Source of the DNA: Pirellulales bacterium
Lineage (GTDB): Bacteria > Planctomycetota > Planctomycetia > Pirellulales > JAEUIK01
Assembly (NCBI GenBank): GCA_019745975.1
Contig: JAIESQ010000070.1
Location: 1 to 41,320, forward strand
Reading direction: 5' to 3'
Length of the DNA stretch: 41,320 nucleotides
Each line of letters starts with the position of its first letter. The first letter of the stretch is position 1. Shown here piece after piece: positions 8,113-16,695 of this stretch. Both the position numbers and the translations under genes were made by a program. A model generated the notes under the pieces. The model was not told where the DNA came from. It saw nothing but the letters and a program-made list of their open reading frames with translations, and ran no database searches.

Positions 8113-9441
8113 CTACTCGTGCCGCAGCGCTTCGATTGGGTCCATGGCCGCGGCCCGCATTGCCGGGTAGAGGCCGAATACGACTCCCACGCCGACCGAA
8201 ATCCCGAACGCCAGCGGGATCGACCAGCCCACGATGATCGGCTCGACGGTGCGAATGACCTCTGGCAGATTCTCCACAGCTCCGGGGGCGGTGCGCTCCA
8301 GTGTCCAGCGCAGCAGCGCCACGGCCGGTCGGCAAATCAACCCCCCCAGCACGCCAGTCGCGCCACCGACAACCGACAGTACGATCGTCTCGACGAGAAA
8401 CTGCCGCGTGATGTCGCTGCGCTTGGCCCCCAGCGCGCGGCGAATGCCGATCTCGCGGGTCCGCTCGGTCACCGTGGCCAGCATGATGTTCATGATGCCG
8501 ATGCCGCCAACCAACAGCGAGATCGCGGCGATCAAGCCCATGAACAGGATGAACATCAGGCGCGTGGTGCGGGCCTGTTCGAGCAGTTCAAGCGGCACCA
8601 CAACGCCCGTATCTTGCTGGCGGTGATGCGCGGCCAGCGTCGCCTTGACCAGGTCGGCGGTTTCCAGCACGCGGTCGAGCTCTTTGACGCGCAGGGTGAG
8701 TTGGCTGAGCTCGACGATTTCGCCTTCAAACGAGCCGCTGCGGCGCGTGAAGACTGAGTCGCCGATCAAAGCCCAGAGCGTCGTGATCGGAATGTACACG
8801 TCATCGGCAAAGTCCTGCGCGGCCAACGAACCGCCAATGCCGGCCGTCGGGTTCTTGGGCTCTAGCACGCCGACAACGAGGTACTTTTGTTCCTCGACGT
8901 TGATAGTGCGGCCCAACGGGTCTTCGTAGGGGAACAGCCGCCGCGCGACTTCGTGCGAGAGAACGCAAACGGGCGCTTTGCTCTTGAGCTCGGGTTCGGA
9001 GATGAAGTGCCCACTGTACACGGACAATTGCGTGACTTGGGCATAGTCGGGGGTACAGCCGACCAGGCGGCCGTCGACGAGATGGTCGCCGTACTTGAAC
9101 TGCCGGCGAATCTCGCGCACCGGTAAGGCGCGTTCGATCGTGGGGATCGTCTCGACCAGGCGATCGTAGTCGGCCCGCGTCAAGCCGTACGGGACGGGGC
9201 CACGGATACCAACGGTCGCTTCGTTCGGCGGCTTGATCGAGCGGACGATGATGTTGTCGGCACCTAGTCCTTCGATCTGTTCCTGGGCCTTCTTGCTGAT
9301 TCCTTCGCCGATCGCCAGCAGCCAGACGACGCTCGCCACGCCGATGAAGATTCCCAAAACGGTCAAGAGCGACCGCAGCGGATGCAAGAGCAGGCTCTTG
9401 ATTCCGAGAATCCAGGTTCGCAGCACGATGCCCGAGCCCAT
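8113..9441 (-). CDS. MacB/FtsX-type ABC transporter permease
   Basis: 442 residues with the MacB-like layout: one N-terminal membrane helix (about 20-43, LLTVLGIFIGVASVVWLLAI), a large periplasmic MacB_PCD-type domain (about 45-290), then three C-terminal helices of the FtsX domain. The hallmark cytoplasmic stretch ERTREIGIRRALGAKR follows the second helix. In this family ATP hydrolysis drives conformational change of the periplasmic domain, used for lipoprotein release or export of peptides or antibiotics rather than classic translocation. It lies downstream of its ATPase, 71 bp away, in a probable rhomboid-ATPase-permease operon. No membrane-fusion (MacA-like) gene is adjacent. Confidence 0.9.
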   Translation of the reverse strand: MGSGIVLRTWILGIKSLLLHPLRSLLTVLGIFIGVASVVWLLAIGEGISKKAQEQIEGLGADNIIVRSIKPPNEATVGIRGPVPYGLTRADYDRLVETIPTIERALPVREIRRQFKYGDHLVDGRLVGCTPDYAQVTQLSVYSGHFISEPELKSKAPVCVLSHEVARRLFPYEDPLGRTINVEEQKYLVVGVLEPKNPTAGIGGSLAAQDFADDVYIPITTLWALIGDSVFTRRSGSFEGEIVELSQLTLRVKELDRVLETADLVKATLAAHHRQQDTGVVVPLELLEQARTTRLMFILFMGLIAAISLLVGGIGIMNIMLATVTERTREIGIRRALGAKRSDITRQFLVETIVLSVVGGATGVLGGLICRPAVALLRWTLERTAPGAVENLPEVIRTVEPIIVGWSIPLAFGISVGVGVVFGLYPAMRAAAMDPIEALRHE

Positions 9442-9512
9442 TGTTAACGTCTCGAAAGAGTCTTTTGTTTGATGTGTGGTTACTGTCCGCGGGAAGCGTG
9501 GTAATTGCCGCG

Positions 9513-10205
9513 CTACACTTCGCGCATGCGCTCGTCCGATTGCAACAGCCCGTCGCGCAATCGCACGATGCGTCGCGCATGCCGCGCGACTTCGTCTTCG
9601 TGCGTCACCATGATGATCGTTTTGAAGTCGCGATTGAGCCGATCAAGCAACGCCAGGATCTCGCCGGTGGTGACCGAATCGAGATTGCCCGTCGGTTCGT
9701 CCGCCAGGATGAAGCGCGGGTCGTTGACCAGGCTGCGGGCGATCGCGGCCCGCTGTTGCTGGCCGCCCGAGAGCTGGGCGGGTCGATGTCGCAAGCGATC
9801 CCCCAGCCCGACGAGCTGGGCCAGCTCGCGGCAACGCTGCTGCGCGCGAGAATCGATACGACCCTGATAATAGAGGGGCACTTCGATGTTCTCGAGCACT
9901 GTCAGTTGTTGAATCAGGTTGTACGACTGAAAAACGAAGCCGATCCGTGACGCGCGAATCTCCGAGAGTCGATCGTCCGACATGCGGGCCACGTCGTCGG
10001 GGCCCAGGTAGTAGCTACCGCCCGTTGGTCGATCGAGACAGCCCAAAAGATTCAAGAGCGTCGATTTGCCCGACCCCGACGGACCCATGATAGCGACGTA
10101 ATCTCCCTCGGGCACGTCGAGCGACACGCCGCGCAGCGCGCGCACGACTTCGCCACTGAGGTGATACTCTTTCTTCAGATCCTGGATGCGGGCGGCGAGT
10201 TGCAT
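9513..10205 (-). CDS. MacB/LolD-family ABC transporter ATP-binding protein
   Basis: 230 residues, the usual length for LolD/MacB/FtsE-type ATPases. Walker [10 protein letters not shown] (41-49), Q-loop VFQSYNL, signature LSGGQ (145-149), Walker B ILADEP (166-171) followed by TGNLDS (the D-loop), and switch histidine VTHED are all present, so it should be catalytically competent. It is the cytoplasmic motor of the permease encoded directly downstream. The rhomboid stop codon is 11 bp upstream of its start, supporting co-transcription. Confidence 0.93.
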   Translation of the reverse strand: MQLAARIQDLKKEYHLSGEVVRALRGVSLDVPEGDYVAIMGPSGSGKSTLLNLLGCLDRPTGGSYYLGPDDVARMSDDRLSEIRASRIGFVFQSYNLIQQLTVLENIEVPLYYQGRIDSRAQQRCRELAQLVGLGDRLRHRPAQLSGGQQQRAAIARSLVNDPRFILADEPTGNLDSVTTGEILALLDRLNRDFKTIIMVTHEDEVARHARRIVRLRDGLLQSDERMREV

Positions 10206-10216
10206 GGCGTGAGTTT

Positions 10217-11101
10217 CTAGCGGCGCCGTTCTTGAAAGCGCCGGCTAGCATCTTCCAGCTTGCGGCGTTCGGCGGGGGTCAGGCTGGCTTCACCTTCGCG
10301 AGAGATCTTCGCCAGTACCTCGTCGACTTCCTGCTGCCAATTGGGCTCGTCGGCTGGTTCTTCGTGCAAGCGCAGCTTGGGTCGCCGCGCGGGCCAGCTC
10401 AGTTTGCGCCCCGCTTTGCCAAGGGGTAGCGCAGGGACGATGCTCCCGAAGCTCCATTGCGTGCGATAGAAGAGCCACCCGTACGCCGCGCCCCCCAGGT
10501 GCGCCATGTAGGCGACGTTGCCGCCGCGCGCGTCGGCGCCAACGGCGCTGGCAATATCCTGCAGGATGTAAAGCCCCACCAAGACGACGGCCGGCACCGG
10601 CAGCAAGCCCCAAATCAGAATGATCCGCTTCGGGAAGTTGCAGGCGTAGATAATCATGACACTACAAACGCCACCTGATGCGCCGACGACCGGCACGTGA
10701 GCGGTGACACCCGTACCCCAGGCGGCCAGTTGTTCGCAAGCTGCCCAAACGAGACCGGCGATCACGATGCCGGTCAGGTACAGCCAGGCAAACGTGCGGC
10801 GACCATAGAGCTCTTCGACATCGCGGCCGAAAAACCACAACGCGAACATGTTCAGTCCCACGTGCCAGATGGTGGTGGTATCGTGGGCGAAACCGTAGGT
10901 CAGAAGCTGCCAGGCGTTCCAGGGGCGCAGGAAGACGTCGGGCTTGAGCGCGAGGATTCTTCCTAGTTGCCCGCGCGAAAAGTAATCGGCCACGAACAGC
11001 ACGATCGTGATCGCCATCAAAACGAACACCATTGGCTGATCGCTGCCGGGAAAGCGGCGTTCGTCGTCGGAGCGATAGTAGTCGCGGTCGTACAGACCCA
11101 T
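10217..11101 (-). CDS. Rhomboid-family intramembrane serine protease
   Basis: 294 residues from the ATG at 11101 (MGLYDRDYYR); the 36 residues possible upstream are Arg-rich and unlikely to be coding. Six or so membrane helices. The catalytic pair is visible: Ser142 in GASGG (140-144) and His201 in AYMAHLGGAAYG. The conserved HVGLNMFALWFFG helix (80-92) supplies the oxyanion-side His80 and Asn84. The soluble tail (about 230-294) carries an acidic/basic helix with SLTPAERRKLEDASRRF, a small C-terminal domain common in planctomycete rhomboids. It cleaves membrane proteins within their helices; substrates are unknown. It is probably the first gene of an operon with the ABC transporter, which makes the exported or membrane-anchored cargo of that system a candidate substrate. 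Confidence 0.9.
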   Translation of the reverse strand: MGLYDRDYYRSDDERRFPGSDQPMVFVLMAITIVLFVADYFSRGQLGRILALKPDVFLRPWNAWQLLTYGFAHDTTTIWHVGLNMFALWFFGRDVEELYGRRTFAWLYLTGIVIAGLVWAACEQLAAWGTGVTAHVPVVGASGGVCSVMIIYACNFPKRIILIWGLLPVPAVVLVGLYILQDIASAVGADARGGNVAYMAHLGGAAYGWLFYRTQWSFGSIVPALPLGKAGRKLSWPARRPKLRLHEEPADEPNWQQEVDEVLAKISREGEASLTPAERRKLEDASRRFQERRR

Positions 11102-11245
11102 GGCGGTCCTGGCGCGAGGGACGGGAGCCGAACGTTCGCACGGCAGAAGCACGCGGCCGGCGCGCCGCGACGACTGAGAATTATACCGACCTGTAGAAGT
11201 TCGGCCCAAGCCCGCGATCGGGTGGAAAACGCACCGGGTCGAGCG

Positions 11246-12394
11246 TTACGGCGTGGCGGCAGCTTGCGCCGCGGCGTCTAGCTCGGCGGCCAGTTCGGCT
11301 TGCCAGCGCGCAAATTGGTCGGCGAGCTGCCGATTCTCTTGCTCGAGCCGCGTCACGTCGCGCCGCGCTTTGGCCAGTCGCGAGTCGAGAGTTTTGCGGT
11401 GCGCGACAACCGCGTCACGTTCGCGCTGGAGTTGCGCCAACTCGGCTTTGACTTGCTGGATTTCGGCGGCACGGAACTTGACTGTCGCCTGGCTATCGGC
11501 CAGCGCCTTCTCCAGGTAGCTCTTATCCTTCTGATCGGCGGCGATTAAGTCGGCGTTCAGGCTGCGTTGGCGGCGGAACTCGTGGAACGAAGCCACAAAG
11601 TCGGTGATCGGCCGCTGATACTTGCCCTCGACCACCCTATCGGGCGGATCGTTGGCCTCGGCCGGCTGGCCGTCCTTGGCATACTCGCTGCGAACCGACT
11701 CCGGCAGGATCGCCAGACGTTCGTCGCGCAATTCAGGGGACTCGGCCGCGAAGAGCGTGGGGTTATCCGAGGGCATCACATCGTGCAGCGACCAGGTACC
11801 GGTGGTGGCCTTGGTCAGGCGGTCCATCTCAGCCGGCGAGAACTTACCAACGGGAGTCAGCGCCACTTGCCGTTCGGCGACGCTGGCAACGCGAAACTCG
11901 CCCAGATAGCTCCCCCCTTCGGCAAGAGGCCGCTCGTCGAAGACATAGAGCACCAGGTTCGGTTCCAGCGCCAGGGGCGCGGCCGCAACGGGGGCCGGCG
12001 CCGGGGCGCCTTCGGCTGGTGGCGCCGGCTCCAAGCCTGCTTCGGCGCCTGGCACCGGGCCGACTGCGGTTTGCACGGGAATCGTGACCCGAACCTCGCC
12101 CGTGTTGGCATCGGGCTGGGCGGGAGTGCAGCCCGACCAGACGCGGCCGCGACCAACCATCAGCTTGGCCAGGTCGTGCCGCAGTTGGCGGACGCTTGCG
12201 ACTTGGGCGTCGATGGCGCCGGCCGCTCCTTCAAGTTTCTGGATGTTCGTGTTGACCTGTTCAAGCTGGCGCTGGTGTTCGTTGTATTGCGCCCACCACT
12301 TGGAGCGCTCCTTGAGGGCCCGCATCGCGCTGTAAAAAAAGACCAGCGCGGTGACGGCGATGAACCCGACCAGGATCTTGTGATAGATGCTCAT
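11246..12394 (-). CDS. Membrane-anchored coiled-coil protein, function unknown
   Basis: 382 residues. One N-terminal membrane helix (about 7-24, ILVGFIAVTALVFFYSAM), then a coiled coil (about 28-75), a Pro/Ala-rich stretch with a central beta-rich module (about 90-215) and a long C-terminal coiled coil (about 285-375, rich in Glu/Gln/Arg heptads). The layout suggests a periplasmic or cytoplasmic rod held at the inner membrane by its N-terminus. I do not recognise a named family. It is transcribed away from the MarR gene and towards the rhomboid operon but is separated from it by about 140 bp. Confidence 0.7.
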   Translation of the reverse strand: MSIYHKILVGFIAVTALVFFYSAMRALKERSKWWAQYNEHQRQLEQVNTNIQKLEGAAGAIDAQVASVRQLRHDLAKLMVGRGRVWSGCTPAQPDANTGEVRVTIPVQTAVGPVPGAEAGLEPAPPAEGAPAPAPVAAAPLALEPNLVLYVFDERPLAEGGSYLGEFRVASVAERQVALTPVGKFSPAEMDRLTKATTGTWSLHDVMPSDNPTLFAAESPELRDERLAILPESVRSEYAKDGQPAEANDPPDRVVEGKYQRPITDFVASFHEFRRQRSLNADLIAADQKDKSYLEKALADSQATVKFRAAEIQQVKAELAQLQRERDAVVAHRKTLDSRLAKARRDVTRLEQENRQLADQFARWQAELAAELDAAAQAAATP

Positions 12395-12602
12395 GCTATC
12401 TTAAGTTGCGCGCCGATCGGGTGCCACAAGTCGATATTAGACTGGCGGTTGGGAACGGTCAAGAAACGGCGGCGGGCCACCAAAATCGCGCCGAGCACCC
12501 CTTGCCGAGGCGGATTCCTTGATCCCGTCAGCAGGCGGCTGGCACCGCTAGCACCGGCACAATCGTTCAAGTCCGAGTGCTTCGCTGTCGAATCATTCTG
12601 CC

Positions 12603-13193
12603 GTGAACCGCCGCGCCGCCACTGTCGCCATCGAGCTGCCGCGCTCCGCCGGATCCATTCCGCGCTGGGTGGCGGTTCTCGAAAACCTCGCCGCGTCGGC
12701 GCGCGGCATCCGCCACGGTCTGGCCAGGACACTGGCTGGCCGAGACGTCGGCGAATCGCAATTCTCGATTCTCTGGAGTTGCCAGCAGGCGCAGCGCGTG
12801 GGCATCAGCCAGTCGGAACTTGCCCAGCGACTGGCGATTTCGACCGCACACATTAGCGGACTGGTCGAACAGTTGCGCCGCGCCGGTTGGCTCGAAGGCC
12901 AGCGCGACCCGCAAGATCGCCGCCGCCAGGTTTGGCGCACGACGCCGGCCGGGCAGGCGCTGTGCGAGCTGCTGCTGGATGACATCACCACCTGGTTGGC
13001 TCGCCGCGGCGCCGCACTCGCCGATATCGATCACGATCAGTTGAACGACTTGGCGACGCGTCTTGGCGCCGCGCTAGCCGACGATGCAGTGCCGGCGCTG
13101 CTAGCAACTCCAGCCGAATCGACGCACAAGGCAAAGGATCAACGCCTCGCCGAACCAAGCGCGCAACGCCATCGAAAGCGAGGTGCTGCGTGA
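12603..13193 (+). CDS. MarR-family transcriptional regulator
   Basis: 196 residues from a GTG. The winged helix-turn-helix covers about 52-115: helix SQSELAQRLAIS, recognition helix TAHISGLVEQLRRAG, and the wing with DPQDRRRQVW (102-111), all standard MarR. The last 35 residues are basic and probably disordered. MarR proteins bind palindromic operators as dimers and usually respond to small toxic or phenolic molecules. Its stop codon overlaps the GTG of the TolC-like gene (GTGA), so the regulator and the efflux protein are probably translated together, and autoregulation of the pair is the natural guess. I could not identify a clear operator in the 208-bp upstream gap. Confidence 0.88.
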   Translation: MNRRAATVAIELPRSAGSIPRWVAVLENLAASARGIRHGLARTLAGRDVGESQFSILWSCQQAQRVGISQSELAQRLAISTAHISGLVEQLRRAGWLEGQRDPQDRRRQVWRTTPAGQALCELLLDDITTWLARRGAALADIDHDQLNDLATRLGAALADDAVPALLATPAESTHKAKDQRLAEPSAQRHRKRGAA

Positions 13194-16100
13194 GCCCTCG
13201 CGCCCAAGCTCAAAGGTCAAGTTGCTTGCCGAGTGCCGCCACTTATTGGCGCCGCGCTACGTTGTCGCTGCTGGTGTTGGTGGCTTTCTGCTCGAGCGGC
13301 GGCTGCACGCGCTACTTCTACCGCAAACAGGCCGACTGCGAAGCCTTCACGCTGGTCTACAAGAAATCGCGCGACCCGCGCTGGGAACTGCTCGACTACA
13401 CGGTCTACTCGCGCCCCGATTCGCGGTTCTTCGACCCCACGAACCTCGATCGCCCGCCGATGCCGATCGACGACATCGCTGCCCACAAGCTGATGCACTG
13501 CGTCGATTGCAAGAACGGCTATCCCTGCTGGCACGCCAACGGCGATACGCCGTTCGTGGCCAATCCGCACTGGAAGGAGTTCTTGCCCATCAACGAAAAC
13601 GGCGTGCTCGAGCTCGATTTGCAGGGCGCCATGCACCTGGGGCGCGTGCACTCGCGAGATTACCAGTCGCAACTGGAGACGTTGTACTTATCGGCACTCG
13701 ACGTGACCTTCGAGCGTTTCCGCTTTGACGTGCAGTTCTTTGGTACGCAAGGAGGGGGCAACTTCAACCAGGGCGAAAATTTCCAGGTGCTGGGACCACC
13801 CGCGGCCGGACGGGCCGCCGGGTCGAGCATTCTGACCACGACCAACGCCTTGAGCGCTAATCGTCTTCTGGCCAGCGGCGGACAGTTCACCACCGAAATC
13901 CTCAACACGTTCATGTGGCAGTTCGCCGGGCCGAATCAATCCAACCCGCTCACCATCGGCAGTTTCGGCTTCGTGCAGCCGTTGTTGCGCTTGGGCAGCC
14001 GCGCTGTCGTGCTCGAGCGCTTGACGCTCGCCGAGCGCACTCTGCTTGGCAACGTACGCGCCATGGAGCGCTATCGCCAAGGCTTCTTCGTGCAGATCTA
14101 CAACGGTCGCGCGGCGCCGCCTGGCCCTTCGCGCGTGGGTGGCTTGACCGGCGGCGCGGGCCTCAACGGGTTCAGTGGCGTCGGTACCAACGGCTTTGGC
14201 CGCATCGGCGGCGTGGCGCAGAACACGGCTGGTGGCGGCGGTTTCACGGGCGGAACTGGCGCCGCGCAGGCCAACGGCTTCCTTGGCTTGCTCCAGGATG
14301 TGCTCAATATCGAGATTCTCGATGCCAACGTGGCGGCGCTGCGCGATAGCCTGGCGCAGCTCAATTCCGCCTACGACGCGGGGCGCATCGATCGCTTCCA
14401 GGTCGACCTCGCGCGGCAGGCCTTGTTCAGTTCGCAAAGCCGGTTGCTGACCTTGCGAGCTCAGTTCTACTCCGACCTCGACACGCAAAAGGTGTCGTGG
14501 GGCCTGCCCCCCGATGTGCCGATCCGCCTGAACGATCCGTTGCTCGACCGCTTCGAGCTGTTGGACGTCAACCTGACCGATTTGCAGAATCGCATCGGCG
14601 ACTTGCTCGACGAGTTGCGCAGTCCGGACGTGGCGGACGCGAGCCTCGCAGAACTGCTCGACCGCAGCGAGCGTGCGCGCAGCGCGGCGGCCGCTCACGT
14701 CGCCGTGGTCGAAGACGACTTCGAGAAGCTACTCGCCGCCAAGCCGGCGCGGTTGCGGGATCTTGACCGCCTGCGCCGCCGCAGCGAGGCCGAAGGCGTG
14801 CAGGTCGGCCCGTTGGCATTTTCGCGCGAATCGTTTTTGGCACGCGTCGCCGAGCTGGAGACCGACCTGAAGTTCCTCGTCGATCGCTTTGAACGCAGCA
14901 GTGCGCTGTTGCAAGCACTTCCCCAGCCGGAAGCGGTCGGCGCCGAGGCCATCGCCGATCTGCGGCAACGCACGACCAAGCTCGTCACCGAACTGTCGGG
15001 CCAGATGCAAGAGCTGATGCTCGTGCAAGCCCGCGCTCGCCTCGACACGCTGACCTTGACGCCGATCGAGCTCGAGCATCGCGAAGCGCTGGAGATTGCC
15101 CGCGAGTTCCGGCTCGATTGGATGAACGCGCGGGCCGCCGTGGTCGATTCGTGGCGGCTGATTCAATTCAACGCGAATCTGCTGCGCAGCGGTCTGAATC
15201 TGGTGGTCAACGGCAGTCTGGGGACCACTCCCCAGCAGTTGCTGCAGCTAGGTGGTTCGAACGGTCAATTGAATGTGGGAGTGCAGTTCGCCGCGCCCCT
15301 GACGCGCCTGGAGGAGCGGAATAATTACCGCCAGTCGCTGATCTCCTTTCAACAGTCGCGGCGCAACTACATGCAGTATGTCGACTCGATCAATTTGTCG
15401 TTACGCAACACGATCCGCACGGTACGGCTCAATCAGCTCAACTTCGAGCTGCGACGCGGTGCCGTGGCCATCGCTATCAACCAGGTTGACTTGACACGGT
15501 TGCGGCTTGTGCAACCGCCGCGACCGGGCGAGACCACTCAGTTCAGCGTTACCACGGCTCGCGACCTGGTCGATTCTCTGACCAATCTGCTCAACGTCCA
15601 AACCGACTTCCTGAGCGTGTGGGTCAACACCGAAGTGCAACGCGCCAATCTCGACTTTGACCTGGGCACGATGCTCTTGACCGACGAGGGCATGTGGATC
15701 GACCCAGGTCCGATTACCGCCGACCTGATAACCGACCGCCATCGTGTCGATCGCAGCCAGGAGGAAATTGGCGGCGCCGGACTGCAGCTCCCCGAGCCGG
15801 GCGCTGGCCCCGACGAACTGCCTGGCGGAAACCCCACCACCGGGTCGAGCACGACGCGGGCGATTCCCTTGATGGCCGACGAAGTGATCGCCTTGATCGA
15901 GCGCGATATCCAGTTCGAGGCAACGCGCGAGCTGATTCGACAGGACGAGTTCGAAGTGCCAACAGGTCCGTACCTGACGGCCGACTCAACGGTGGAAACG
16001 GACACCAACGCGGCCGCGGATACCGAATCAGAGTCCGTCCACAACGCAGTTATCTCTCACGAGTCGGAAACGACGAGCGGCTCGACTGGCACCTGGCAGG

Positions 16101-16285
16101 GCGCAGGCGGCGCCGCGTTCTGGGAGGCGAATCGGCCGCATATTGAACTGGTCGGAGCCTTGGAAGGCGACGACGCCCCTCTGCCCGCGGAGGCCAGTCG
16201 AATTCCCGTCAACTTGCGGCCTCGGGAGCCAAACTCCACGAGCTCGGCAGCGTTGGCGGAGGAAGAGGCCCCGCTCCCCCCCTGA
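13190..16285 (+). CDS. Very long TolC-like outer-membrane lipoprotein
   Basis: 1031 residues, about twice the usual TolC length. The N-terminus is a lipoprotein signal (LLVLVAFCSSGGC) with lipidation Cys39. Residues 40-200 are a separate N-terminal region with a Cys cluster (HCVDCKNGYPC, about 104-114). TolC-type helical hairpins follow in two blocks; between their parts sits a Gly-rich loop (about 315-365) and a long coiled-coil insertion (about 470-640). A Ser/Thr/Asp-rich tail (about 860-1031) probably lies in the periplasm. The membrane part would form the outer-membrane channel of an efflux or secretion system. No membrane-fusion or inner-membrane pump gene adjoins it; the only partner is the overlapping MarR gene. 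Expanded TolC homologues are frequent in planctomycetes, but the role of the extra regions is unknown. Confidence 0.82.
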   Translation: MSPRAQAQRSSCLPSAATYWRRATLSLLVLVAFCSSGGCTRYFYRKQADCEAFTLVYKKSRDPRWELLDYTVYSRPDSRFFDPTNLDRPPMPIDDIAAHKLMHCVDCKNGYPCWHANGDTPFVANPHWKEFLPINENGVLELDLQGAMHLGRVHSRDYQSQLETLYLSALDVTFERFRFDVQFFGTQGGGNFNQGENFQVLGPPAAGRAAGSSILTTTNALSANRLLASGGQFTTEILNTFMWQFAGPNQSNPLTIGSFGFVQPLLRLGSRAVVLERLTLAERTLLGNVRAMERYRQGFFVQIYNGRAAPPGPSRVGGLTGGAGLNGFSGVGTNGFGRIGGVAQNTAGGGGFTGGTGAAQANGFLGLLQDVLNIEILDANVAALRDSLAQLNSAYDAGRIDRFQVDLARQALFSSQSRLLTLRAQFYSDLDTQKVSWGLPPDVPIRLNDPLLDRFELLDVNLTDLQNRIGDLLDELRSPDVADASLAELLDRSERARSAAAAHVAVVEDDFEKLLAAKPARLRDLDRLRRRSEAEGVQVGPLAFSRESFLARVAELETDLKFLVDRFERSSALLQALPQPEAVGAEAIADLRQRTTKLVTELSGQMQELMLVQARARLDTLTLTPIELEHREALEIAREFRLDWMNARAAVVDSWRLIQFNANLLRSGLNLVVNGSLGTTPQQLLQLGGSNGQLNVGVQFAAPLTRLEERNNYRQSLISFQQSRRNYMQYVDSINLSLRNTIRTVRLNQLNFELRRGAVAIAINQVDLTRLRLVQPPRPGETTQFSVTTARDLVDSLTNLLNVQTDFLSVWVNTEVQRANLDFDLGTMLLTDEGMWIDPGPITADLITDRHRVDRSQEEIGGAGLQLPEPGAGPDELPGGNPTTGSSTTRAIPLMADEVIALIERDIQFEATRELIRQDEFEVPTGPYLTADSTVETDTNAAADTESESVHNAVISHESETTSGSTGTWQGAGGAAFWEANRPHIELVGALEGDDAPLPAEASRIPVNLRPREPNSTSSAALAEEEAPLPP

Positions 16286-16329
16286 CGTGGGTTGGGCCGA
16301 CCTCAGTTGCCCGCCCCCCATTGGGGAGG

Positions 16330-16358
16330 TTACCTGCGCCGCTCTTCCGCGCTATAAG
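16330..16358 (+). promoter_or_regulatory. Candidate promoter of a small transcript
   Basis: TTACCT (16330-16335) and TATAAG (16353-16358) are spaced by exactly 17 bp, 45 bp after the TolC-like stop codon. The -10 matches consensus at five of six bases; the -35 is weak (three of six). Confidence 0.35.
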
Positions 16359-16364
16359 TGCAGA

Positions 16365-16514
16365 TGGGGGGACGCAACAGCATGAGTCGGCGCGTGAAAC
16401 CCGGTCGCCGACCCTTGGGTATAGCTGTTGGTGCAGGAACCAGCGGGCTCGAGGCTGCCGCGACAGATTCTCGGCCCGGAGGGACAGCTAGTGCCAGCTA
16501 GTCTGTCCCTTTTT
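16365..16514 (+). ncRNA. Candidate 150-nt small RNA (or 39-codon mini-gene)
   Basis: This interval begins about seven bases after a TATAAG -10 box and ends in a strong terminator, making a self-contained transcription unit in the 410-bp gap after the TolC-like gene. It also holds a 39-codon ORF (16382-16501, MSRRVKPGRRPLG...) whose stop lies inside the terminator stem. That ORF lacks a good ribosome-binding site, so an RNA is slightly favoured over a peptide. The terminator may equally belong to the MarR-TolC transcript. I do not recognise an RNA family. The remainder of the gap to 16695 shows nothing further. Confidence 0.3.
16480..16514 (+). terminator. Rho-independent terminator
   Basis: AGGGACAG (16480-16487) pairs perfectly with CTGTCCCT (16503-16510), extended inside by CTAG/CTAG with a one-base bulge, and is followed by TTTT (16511-16514). 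It ends the MarR-TolC transcript and/or the candidate small RNA. Confidence 0.85.
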
Positions 16515-16695
16515 CATGCGCGGTGACCGATCGTTCTGCGGCCAACTCGCGGGACTCAAGGCTCGTGCAACAACCGTCGTCGCGTGAGACGCGGTAAGAT
16601 TCTCCAACCCTCACGCGAAATCGCACCAGCAAATCATTCGCTGGGCGGGCCTCGAGCTATTCCTGAAAGCCGCCGATCAGCGGTGAATTCTCAGC

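Noticed and set aside
8270-8278. DnaA-box-like TTCTCCACA
   Set aside because: A single copy with one mismatch inside a coding region; there is no cluster, AT-rich unwinding region or dnaN to suggest an origin.
11567-12856. 429-codon plus-strand ORF across the coiled-coil and MarR genes
   Set aside because: It overlaps two better-supported genes on opposite strands and has shadow-frame composition.
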